From: DVEG01 sp964405435
GTDB taxonomy: Bacteria; Cyanobacteriota; Cyanobacteriia; Cyanobacteriales; Oscillatoriaceae
Direction of reading: 5' to 3'
Assembly: GCA_964405435.1 (NCBI GenBank)
Contig: CAYOOD010000026.1
Span: 1-64,000, forward strand
DNA: 64,000 bases
Part shown: positions 25,377-32,923 of the stretch, in pieces
Layout of the letters: each line of letters starts with the position of its first letter
Position numbering within the stretch: position 1 is the first letter of the stretch
Program-made: the position numbers and the translations under genes
Notes under the pieces: generated by a model
The model's database searches: none
Told to the model about the DNA's origin: nothing
The model's input: only the letters and a program-made list of their open reading frames with translations

Positions 25377-26939
25377 TTAAAATTGCATGATTACCCCGCC
25401 GCGACGGCGATCGCCAGCTCCAGACAATCCTCCTGCCGCCGTCACAACTGCGTGAACGCCGCCAAAAAATAGATTTTTTTCCTGCCACAAAACCAATTCA
25501 TTATTTTCTGGAAGGCTGAGCTTTTTCAGTTCCTCTGCCTCAAATCCAGGCTCGACGTTGAAAATTTTATTTTCCCAGTGAACTCTCGGATTGTTAACCG
25601 CTGAATCCGGCGGCATTTGAAAATCAATAAAATTGCAAATCACTTGTAAAATTGCCGTTCTAATTCGATTCGATCCGCCCGAACCCAGGACAATTTCTGG
25701 GCGCGAACCTTTCAGCACGATAGTGGGTGCCATCATTGAGGAAATCCGAACATTTTCTCGCCAGTGATGGAATCCATTCGGGCTTAAATCCGCCTCTCCG
25801 AGCATGTTATTCATCATCACGCCAGTGCCGGGAATGAAATATCCACAGCCTTCGCCGTTGGAAGTCGTGACGCTGGCAGCGTTTCCTTCGCGATCGGCAA
25901 CGCTGATATGCGTCGTGCTTCCCCACTTGCTGAAGATTTCAGTCACTTGGCGATCGTATTGCGCGATCGCCTGACTGTTTAAAAATATTTCAGCAATATC
26001 GTCTCGGTAAAGATTCGCGTCAAAGCTCTCTTGTCTCGCCAGATTTGTCAAGCGCATGACATCAGCCAGAATTTGCAAGTGATGCGACGTGCCAAATCTC
26101 AAGCTGCTCAGTTCAAGTTTTGACAGCAATTGTAAAGCGAACGCAATCAGCGTGCCGCCGGAACTGGGGGGAGGATTGGTTAACAAGGTATTGCCGCGAT
26201 AGGTTACGCTCAGCGGTTCGCGAGCGATCGCTCGGTAATTCGTCAGATCTTCTCGCGTTAAATGTCCCCCTTTTGTCTGGCAATCTTCAATTAGCTTCCC
26301 AGCGATTTCTCCCTCGTAAAATTCTCTGACTCCTTTGGCAGCTAAGTAGGCTAAAGTATCAGCCAAATCTGTTATTACCAGGATTTCGCCCTCTTGAATC
26401 AAATTGCCGCCCGGAGCATAGATTTGCCGTCCCGCTTCAGAAGCCAGAAGAATCGGTTTGAGAAGATTAAAACAATAAGATTGCAGCGCCGTGACTTCGA
26501 TGCCATTTTTAGCATAGTGGATGGCAGGTTCTGCTACAACTGGCAAAGGCAATCTCCCCAGTTTTTGGTGAACCTCAAAAGCACCCGCGAGATTGCCGGG
26601 AACTGCGATCGCGCCCAAGCCGATGTGAAATTCTTGTACGGCTTTGCCAAAATCCAAGTAAGTCGGGTAGAAGTTCAGCTCGGCTGTTTGTTTTTTGCTT
26701 CGAGGCGTTTGAGCAAAAAAATCAAATAAAATATTGCGATCGTCCTGGGTATGAGCCAGAAGAAAGCCGCCACCGCCTGCGGATGTCAGAACGGGTTCGG
26801 CGACAAAAGACGCCAACATAGCGGCAACTGCCGCATCAAACGCATTGCCGCCCGCTCGAAACATTTCAATACCAGCTTCAGCAGTTTTCGGATGACCGGC
26901 GGCAATGATGCCGCGATTCGGTTGAGCCATCATATTCAT
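25377..26939 (-). CDS. ggt: Gamma-glutamyltransferase
   Basis: 520-residue Ntn-hydrolase that cleaves or transfers the gamma-glutamyl group of glutathione and related amides. The precursor self-cleaves before the nucleophile Thr in KWGSTTHISVADREGNAAS (about residue 340), giving large and small subunits. Other family blocks are visible: RGIIAAGHPKTAEAGIEM at the start, TNPPPSSGGTLIAFALQLL, and MAPTIVLKG then EIVLGSGGSNRI. No signal peptide is evident, so it may be cytosolic. It is 9 bp downstream of the MscS gene on the same strand, probably one transcript. It complements the 5-oxoprolinase at 5177-8872. Confidence 0.93.
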   Translation of the reverse strand: MNMMAQPNRGIIAAGHPKTAEAGIEMFRAGGNAFDAAVAAMLASFVAEPVLTSAGGGGFLLAHTQDDRNILFDFFAQTPRSKKQTAELNFYPTYLDFGKAVQEFHIGLGAIAVPGNLAGAFEVHQKLGRLPLPVVAEPAIHYAKNGIEVTALQSYCFNLLKPILLASEAGRQIYAPGGNLIQEGEILVITDLADTLAYLAAKGVREFYEGEIAGKLIEDCQTKGGHLTREDLTNYRAIAREPLSVTYRGNTLLTNPPPSSGGTLIAFALQLLSKLELSSLRFGTSHHLQILADVMRLTNLARQESFDANLYRDDIAEIFLNSQAIAQYDRQVTEIFSKWGSTTHISVADREGNAASVTTSNGEGCGYFIPGTGVMMNNMLGEADLSPNGFHHWRENVRISSMMAPTIVLKGSRPEIVLGSGGSNRIRTAILQVICNFIDFQMPPDSAVNNPRVHWENKIFNVEPGFEAEELKKLSLPENNELVLWQEKNLFFGGVHAVVTAAGGLSGAGDRRRGGVIMQF

Positions 26940-26948
26940 TGATGAGTT

Positions 26949-28643
26949 TCACTCTTCTCTTTTATGATTGTACTGTACGTTTTTATCGGTTGGCGAATTT
27001 CCATTTTGACGAGAGGCTAATTTTTCAACTAAAAGTAACAAAACCTGTTCCAGTTCGGGGGAAAGGGTGACGGGCAAATTCCCGGAACGCAGGTGCAAAT
27101 CTTGTTGGGGAAAAGGAATTTCGATATTCCTCTCTCGAAACAGGGCATCAATTCGGAAATAAAGGTCGCTTTTGAGAATGTATTGCTGACTGGGATGTTC
27201 CGTCCAAACCAGCAAGTTGAAATTCAGACAACTGTCGCTATATCCTTTAAATAAAACTTGGGGTGGCGGAGAGATCAAAACGCGATCGCACTCTTGCGCT
27301 GCTTCCAAAAGGGCTGCTTTAACAGCACCCAAATCGGAACCGTAAGCCACGCCCACGGGAAGCGACAGGCGCGATACGAGATGCGGGTTGCTCCAGTTAA
27401 TTACCTCTTTTTCCAAAAGACGAGAATTCGGCACGATAATCGAAATATTGTCGAGGGTTCTAATCGCCGTACTGCGCCCGCCAATGCGCTCCACCGTGCC
27501 CCGATACTCTCCCACTTCAATAAAATCACCGATTTGAATCCGACGCTCAAATATCAAAACTATGCTGCTGCCAAAGTTTTTGGCGATATCTTGAAAACCA
27601 AAACCGATCCCGACGCCCAGAGCGCTGGCAAGCAGAGCTAGAGAGCTGATATCAAGCCCCCAAATTTGCAGCACGACAAGCGTGCCGATCGCCAGCGCGG
27701 TATATTTAAAAATAACGGCAACGGCTTCCTGTGCCCCCCGGTTAATTCCCGTTACATGCAAGATGCGAGATTTGAACAAATTGGTCGCGATTCCCGACAA
27801 AATTACTAATCCGAATAGCAGCAGGCTTAGAATCAGAATGTCGAGGACAGAATAGCCATTTTTGCTGAGGGTGATAATCGGAGAAGTAACGCTCGCAATC
27901 AAGCTATCGGCGATGCGATAGCTCCAATGGCGGGTAAAGGGAAATAAATTGGTGACGTGAAAAATAGCGACGAGCCAAACGGCTGTTCTCGCAATTAATA
28001 GGGTGAGGTTGAGCAAGATATCTGCCGCTCTGGGAGAGTCGTTCTCGGCGGCAGAAATTTCCGGTGCCTGACGTCTGAGCCAAACTTGCAGGTAGCGGTG
28101 CCAGAGGTGCCCCGCGAAGACGTGAAGGGCGATCGCGATCGCGATGAAAATAGCCGCCTGAAGCAACGCAAAACTAATAAATTCACTGCTGCGTTCTTGC
28201 TGGGCTTGTTGGAGAGCTTGCTGAATTTGTGCCGCCCAGACTTTGGCTTGTTCCTCTGGCGTCATCCCTACAGCCGCATCCCGTCGCGTCACCGTCAGCA
28301 AATACTGCTCGTCGAGCAAAATTGTCGGTAATTGATTGCGTTCTTCAACTTTGACTGCAACAGCTTCCGAGGAGGTTGCCGCTTTTTTCAGTTCGGAATT
28401 AATCCAGTCTGCTCGAAATTGAGCGGGATAGTCGCCGGCGGGGGCAACTTTAAAAAGTTGCCGCCCATCTAAAATAATAAAAGCTGTAGAATCGGCGGAA
28501 CGGGGAACCGGAGAAATTCCCCGATTCTGCGCTAGGGCTGGCACGGAGAGGAGGGATAAAATCAGAGCGATCGCGATCGCGAATATTTTCCAAAATGGCA
28601 ATTTCTGAGATCGACGGCGATTCCGGTTGCGTTTTCTGAACAT
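26949..28643 (-). CDS. MscS family mechanosensitive channel
   Basis: 564-residue membrane channel that releases solutes on hypo-osmotic shock. A signal-like hydrophobic N-terminus (LPFWKIFAIAIALILSLLSV) precedes a periplasmic region (residues 40-155), then about five membrane segments. The MscS core starts near residue 320 with the pore helix (SSLALLASALGVGIGFGFQ), followed by the beta domain (GDFIEVGEYRGTVERIGGR, TAIRTLDNISIIVPNS). The C-terminal cytoplasmic domain ends in PFPQQDLHLRS. It is the first gene of an operon with ggt. Confidence 0.92.
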   Translation of the reverse strand: MFRKRNRNRRRSQKLPFWKIFAIAIALILSLLSVPALAQNRGISPVPRSADSTAFIILDGRQLFKVAPAGDYPAQFRADWINSELKKAATSSEAVAVKVEERNQLPTILLDEQYLLTVTRRDAAVGMTPEEQAKVWAAQIQQALQQAQQERSSEFISFALLQAAIFIAIAIALHVFAGHLWHRYLQVWLRRQAPEISAAENDSPRAADILLNLTLLIARTAVWLVAIFHVTNLFPFTRHWSYRIADSLIASVTSPIITLSKNGYSVLDILILSLLLFGLVILSGIATNLFKSRILHVTGINRGAQEAVAVIFKYTALAIGTLVVLQIWGLDISSLALLASALGVGIGFGFQDIAKNFGSSIVLIFERRIQIGDFIEVGEYRGTVERIGGRSTAIRTLDNISIIVPNSRLLEKEVINWSNPHLVSRLSLPVGVAYGSDLGAVKAALLEAAQECDRVLISPPPQVLFKGYSDSCLNFNLLVWTEHPSQQYILKSDLYFRIDALFRERNIEIPFPQQDLHLRSGNLPVTLSPELEQVLLLLVEKLASRQNGNSPTDKNVQYNHKREE

Positions 28644-28678
28644 GCTGAGTGCTTTACAAAATTCACAGGACTGCTGCT

Positions 28679-28708
28679 AAACCCGGTTTTTAAGAAACCG
28701 GGCTTTTT
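28679..28708. terminator. AAACCCGG hairpin between two genes
   Basis: AAACCCGGTTT pairs with AAACCGGG and is flanked by T and A runs on both sides. It is a likely end of the flavoprotein transcript (minus strand) and a core-only relative of the palindromic elements. Confidence 0.6.
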
Positions 28709-28800
28709 GCCGTGTCGGCTTTTTCAAAAACTCTTTACAATCGAGTTACAATCGAGTTTTAACAAGCATTGTAGCGCGATCGCCCGGGGATTTTGACGCG

Positions 28801-29997
28801 CTAGCCGAGGGCGGCTTTGCGAACGGTTTGCACGAAACGACCGGCAATGTCGGTGAAATTAACTTCGCCGAGCATCAGGCGCGTCGCCGTGCGCGTGGCA
28901 GTTTCGCGCTTGACAACGTGGCGGTAGCACACTCCCGGAAACTGGTAGAATAAAGTCGCTAAAGTCAGCGCAGCGTCAAAATTAGCAGCGAGTTCGGCAT
29001 GGAGGGAATGGGTGTAATTTTGCGGCTCGTTTTTGGCGATGCACTCGGCGGCAATTAAACCGCTCTTGACGGCGTGGAGGATGCCGTCGCCGAAGAAGGG
29101 GTTAATCAAACCGGCGGCATCTCCCACTAAGAGAATTTTGCCGTCTGGGGTGTGGCGCTGTTCTTTGCCTTGCCAGATGGGCAGGGGATGGGCAAAGAAG
29201 CGCAGGCGATCGCGATCGTAGGGAATCTCGAACAAATCCAAATAACCAGTAATGGCGTTTTCGATTTCGTCGCGCACTTCCACATTGCCGCGCTTTCTCT
29301 TGCCCGGGCTGAACAAACCCGCGCCAATATTCAAGTGATCGCCTTTGGGAAAAATCCAAGCATAGCCGCGCTTGACAGCACCGTATTCTAAATGAGCCAC
29401 ATCGGGGCGCAAATCGGGATGGTTGTTATCCCAATTGTGGGGAAATTCGATTTCCATTGCGATCGCCATCACCCGATTTTTGCGCAGATTGGCTGCTTGC
29501 GCCGCGATGCCGCTGGCACCGTCTGCGCCGATGACGTGGCGCGCCGTTCCCACAAACGCGCTGTCGTTGCCCTTCGCCGAGCCCCGCACGACGACTTTAT
29601 CGGACTCTATTTCAATACTGCGAACCGTCACCCCGTCGTACAGTTGAGCACCCGCTTTCACCGCTCGTTGCGCCAGGGCATTGTCAAACACCGAGCGCTG
29701 TGCCATCCACAAGCAGATATCCCGCTGCGAATCGGGCAGGTTGATCGGTGCCAGATAGGGATCGCCAAATTTCCAAGTGTGGCGCAGGTAACGCACTTTC
29801 GATTCCACAAACGCCTCTGGTGCCAAGTCGCGCAGAACATCCTCCATCACCATCGGCATCCCGCCCCCACAGGTTTTGTGGCGCGGCAAGGGGTATTTTT
29901 CCAGCAGCGCGACTTTCAACCCATAACCGGCGGCGGCGGCGGCGGCGGCAGCTCCAGCAGGTCCCGCGCCACAGACAATCACGTCATAATCTACCAT
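28801..29997 (-). CDS. Geranylgeranyl reductase-family FAD oxidoreductase
   Basis: 398-residue flavoprotein of the geranylgeranyl-reductase family, which hydrogenates isoprenoid chains. The FAD Rossmann loop VIVCGAGPAGAAAAAAAAG is at the N-terminus; PLPRHKTCGGGMP and the second FAD motif ILLVGDAAGLINPFFGDGI are family signatures. It is divergent enough from ChlP that I call only the family. The helix after the GxGxxG is encoded by a (GCC)8-like triplet run at 29927-29949, giving eight consecutive Ala. Transcribed alone. Confidence 0.88.
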   Translation of the reverse strand: MVDYDVIVCGAGPAGAAAAAAAAGYGLKVALLEKYPLPRHKTCGGGMPMVMEDVLRDLAPEAFVESKVRYLRHTWKFGDPYLAPINLPDSQRDICLWMAQRSVFDNALAQRAVKAGAQLYDGVTVRSIEIESDKVVVRGSAKGNDSAFVGTARHVIGADGASGIAAQAANLRKNRVMAIAMEIEFPHNWDNNHPDLRPDVAHLEYGAVKRGYAWIFPKGDHLNIGAGLFSPGKRKRGNVEVRDEIENAITGYLDLFEIPYDRDRLRFFAHPLPIWQGKEQRHTPDGKILLVGDAAGLINPFFGDGILHAVKSGLIAAECIAKNEPQNYTHSLHAELAANFDAALTLATLFYQFPGVCYRHVVKRETATRTATRLMLGEVNFTDIAGRFVQTVRKAALG

Positions 29998-30099
29998 ATT
30001 GCCTTACCACTTCAAAGACACCAGATTTGCCATTCTTGACGTTAGCAGACTGTAGGGGTTTTAGAGGGGGTGGGTTGAACCGCTGCTGTCGCGCCTGTA

Positions 30100-30193
30100 C
30101 TGCGCGGTTTTCATCCTCGCGAGGGATTGAGAAACCCGGCTTCTTCAAGAAGCCGGGTTTCTTAACTGGACTTCATCGGTCTAAAAACCGCTA
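30100..30193. repeat. Palindromic MITE-like element, copy B
   Basis: The same element as copy A, with core hairpin at 30130-30162 and outer arms GCGCGGTTTTCATCC and CATCGGTCTAAAAACCGCTA. The left arm shares GGTTTTCATCCTCG with copy D. It sits between the flavoprotein start and the DUF4335 stop. Confidence 0.8.
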
Positions 30194-30224
30194 AAACGTG
30201 CAGACTTCCAAGCTAAAAACTGAC

Positions 30225-32105
30225 CTACAAATCCTCTTTTATGGGTTCCTCAAATGCCTGCACTTTTCCATCTGGTTTGAGCAACACGCGAATTCTCAGC
30301 CCTTTTCCCTCCTGCAAGGGAGAAACAAATTTTTCATTCATCAGCGGCATTCCCGTGCGCTCGACAAATTTACCAGAAAGTTCTCCTCTGGGAGTAAATT
30401 GCTGAATCGAACCGTCTGGATTGAGCGATAACGTATATTCCAAGGGTTGCGTTAAATCTGGCTGTGGCTGCCAGCGCTGTTGGAAATAATTCTTGGCTTC
30501 TACAACCTGCGTTGCTTCATTTAATAGGGAGCCTCTTGCTTCCTCAACCGGTGCGGGCGTATCTGCTGTTGCAGGCGCGATTGCTTCTGGCGCTGTGTTT
30601 TCTGGCGCTATTGATTGCGCTGCCGGCGACGGGCTGGGCGTATTGGCGGCTTGCTTTTCTGGCGCTCCGTCGGGCAGCCCTTCTATTCTCGGCAAGGGCG
30701 GGGCTGGCTCTGCATTGCGAGGCACTGCAGCCGCTTGCGTGGGGGCTGTTTCTGTCGGGGCGGCTTGTGTTGGGGCGGGTTCCGGCGTTTTCAGAACGAC
30801 GTCAGGGGGCGCTTCTGCAGGGGTGCTTTCCGGCTCGATGCGGGGCAGAGTCGCCACTGTGTTCGGAGTCGCGTTGTCGATCGCTCCTGCATCCGCTGTC
30901 GATTCTGGCGGAATTGAGAGCGGGGGGACTTGGGTATTCGGCGGCGGCGGAATCTGCGGAATGATTGTCGGCGGCGGCGGCGGAATTTGTATGGCTGTTG
31001 TCGAGGAGGATGCACCGCTAGGGGCGCTGTTTGGCGCTCCCGCAAGCGTTCTCTGCGGGGCTGGGGCTGTATTCAGCGACGGGAGTCTCGCGACGTTAGG
31101 GGCTTGCAGGTTTGGCTGTGCGGGAAACTGGCTGGGATTGGGAGTGGCTGCAACGTCCCCATCTTCTAAGATTTTCGGCAATTTTGGCAGGCGCGATGTC
31201 GGGCTCGGAACGGGTGCGGGCGTCAGTTGTAGCGCGGCAGGCGCAGGCGCAGGCGCAGGAGGAGGGGCTGGTACTGGCGCAGGCGGCGGCGCAACGGCGA
31301 CTGGCTGCTGCACAACCGGGCTCGGCGGCGGTGCGGCTTTCTGAGAAGCCATTTGCAGGCTGGTGTTGCGGTTGAGCAATTCGATCGCTCCGGCTGTGAC
31401 GCCGACACTCAGCACGACGAGTGCCGCGATTTTTGCCCAGGAGGGCGTTTGTTTGAACCAGTTGGGGCGCGCTGGCGGCGCTTCTGCCTCGGCTTCGTAT
31501 TGCTCGATCGCAGTGGCTAAGTCAAACAGTTGCAAGACATCCAGGTGAACCACTGCTCCCGATTCGGGTGTGGCGAGACTTCCTAAAAATAAGTCGTGCC
31601 CGAGCAATCCTCTCGGTTGTAGATAGATTCCCTCAGAAATCGGAGCGTTTGTTTCTACAGTCGGTTCCGGTTCTAATTGGGCTGGATTGTCATCTTCCTC
31701 TATTTCTCCGACGACTTCCGCGACGGGTGGAGCAGCGGGCTGGCGCAGGGTTGCGGCAGGGGGCGCGGGTTCTGAAAATTGCCGATTTTCTCTTTCGCTT
31801 TCTGCTTTAGCCGTGGTTTCTTTATCAGATTCTTCTTTTTTTGTCAAGCCTAAAACGTCGAGGGCGATCGCCGATTGGCAGAGAAATTTGTGAACGTAAC
31901 TGTTAACGGCGTCGCTGAGGGCTTGGAGTTGGGCGCGATCGCCCCGGAGTTTGACCTGCTGTTCTTCTGGCAGTTGGGGGGCATCGAAGTGCAGCTCGAA
32001 GTGCAAATCTTCCAGTGCATAACGACTTTTCCACCGGGAGAACAGCGAACTTTTCGCCGTAATTTCCAGCGTGCAAGTTGGGGGCGTGTACCGTCGCAGG
32101 ATCAT
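30225..32105 (-). CDS. DUF4335 protein, Pro/Ala-rich, one membrane segment
   Basis: 626 residues from the ATG at 32105 (MILRRYTPPTCTLEITAKSS). The N-terminal 215 residues are the folded DUF4335 domain; a single hydrophobic helix (WAKIAALVVLSVGVTAGAIELL) follows. A long Pro/Ala/Thr-rich region comes next, and a short folded C-terminus (YTLSLNPDGSIQQFTPRG) ends the chain, a layout like periplasm-spanning linkers. The longer frame up to 32618 is rejected because it runs through an STRR array and antisense to DUF3038. DUF3038 lies just upstream on the same strand, the usual cyanobacterial pairing. Function unknown. Confidence 0.88.
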   Translation of the reverse strand: MILRRYTPPTCTLEITAKSSLFSRWKSRYALEDLHFELHFDAPQLPEEQQVKLRGDRAQLQALSDAVNSYVHKFLCQSAIALDVLGLTKKEESDKETTAKAESERENRQFSEPAPPAATLRQPAAPPVAEVVGEIEEDDNPAQLEPEPTVETNAPISEGIYLQPRGLLGHDLFLGSLATPESGAVVHLDVLQLFDLATAIEQYEAEAEAPPARPNWFKQTPSWAKIAALVVLSVGVTAGAIELLNRNTSLQMASQKAAPPPSPVVQQPVAVAPPPAPVPAPPPAPAPAPAALQLTPAPVPSPTSRLPKLPKILEDGDVAATPNPSQFPAQPNLQAPNVARLPSLNTAPAPQRTLAGAPNSAPSGASSSTTAIQIPPPPPTIIPQIPPPPNTQVPPLSIPPESTADAGAIDNATPNTVATLPRIEPESTPAEAPPDVVLKTPEPAPTQAAPTETAPTQAAAVPRNAEPAPPLPRIEGLPDGAPEKQAANTPSPSPAAQSIAPENTAPEAIAPATADTPAPVEEARGSLLNEATQVVEAKNYFQQRWQPQPDLTQPLEYTLSLNPDGSIQQFTPRGELSGKFVERTGMPLMNEKFVSPLQEGKGLRIRVLLKPDGKVQAFEEPIKEDL

Positions 32106-32112
32106 TTTATCA

Positions 32113-32212
32113 GGTGTGGAGTGTTGAGTGTGGAGTGTTGAGTGAGGGAGGAGAAAGTGCTGAGTGCTGAGTGCTGAGTGAGTAGGGGTGAGTAGGGGTG
32201 AGTGAGCAGGAT
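32113..32212. repeat. STRR heptamer array between DUF3038 and DUF4335
   Basis: Tandem GTGTGGA/GTGTTGA units (32114-32145) pass into GTGCTGA units (32158-32182) and then GAGTAGGGGT repeats. It occupies most of the gap between two genes of one operon. Confidence 0.85.
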
Positions 32213-32245
32213 GAGTGGATAAAAAATTATGAATATCAGTATTGA

Positions 32246-32845
32246 CTAATGAGAGCGATCGAAGAGGGCGAGCCAAAATCGGCGCGAACCGCCGGGACCG
32301 CTGTAAAATAACAGGTCGATTAACAGCTTTAGCGCAATTTGGTTGAGCGTCGCTGGGGAAATGTTTTCTCCATCCACCATGCGATCTTGATACAAATTGC
32401 AGAAATCGTCGAGATAGTCTCCCAGCAAAGCGGCTTCGTGGGGCTGGCGATTTTGCTCTGCCATTTGTTCCCAGAGGGCGACGGCACGGCGGATTAATTC
32501 TTGGTTTTCTTTCGCCAAGTAACAGGAGATGGCAACCAGCGATCGCGCTTCTTCTACATCCAGCTTTTTTCGCCCGCCTTCGCCCTTGCGCAGGGGATTC
32601 GACTGGCGCAGACGCCACAGGGACACCCGATCGGCGATCGCTGGCTCTAATTTGAGTTCAAACGCAGCCCGGATGATAGCTTCGGAACCGATCCCCGCGA
32701 GTGATTCGAGCGCCAGCAGGACTAAATCCATCTGGGCTTTCATATTGTCCAACTGTGCGGGATGCGGGGCATCTGCAGCAGTCAACTCCTCCCACTTGGG
32801 CTTTGGCGCAGGCATGTTCGCTGGAGGGTGCATAGTTTCATTCAT
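32246..32845 (-). CDS. DUF3038 family protein
   Basis: 199-residue helical protein of DUF3038, cyanobacterial and of unknown function, usually paired with DUF4335 as here. Recognisable stretches are MDLVLLALESLAGIGSEAI, RVSLWRLRQSNPLRKG and the C-terminal LNQIALKLLIDLLFYSG. It lies 78 bp downstream of mutS2 on the same strand and about 140 bp upstream of DUF4335, separated by a heptamer array. Confidence 0.88.
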   Translation of the reverse strand: MNETMHPPANMPAPKPKWEELTAADAPHPAQLDNMKAQMDLVLLALESLAGIGSEAIIRAAFELKLEPAIADRVSLWRLRQSNPLRKGEGGRKKLDVEEARSLVAISCYLAKENQELIRRAVALWEQMAEQNRQPHEAALLGDYLDDFCNLYQDRMVDGENISPATLNQIALKLLIDLLFYSGPGGSRRFWLALFDRSH

Positions 32846-32923
32846 AGGCGATCGGACGGAGAAAAGGGCGTGCTGTTACAGCTTTTGCAACCAAAACCCT
32901 GGCGAAAAGGCAGCACGCCCTCC

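Noticed and set aside
30493..31344. Long + strand frame rich in Gly/Ala/Ser
   Set aside because: It is the antisense of the Pro/Ala-rich part of DUF4335; low-complexity GC-rich coding DNA keeps several frames open.
32106..32618. N-terminal extension of the DUF4335 frame
   Set aside because: It crosses an STRR array and the end of DUF3038 and gives HSPLLTPTHSALSTQH-type repeat translation; the ATG at 32105 starts the family sequence.
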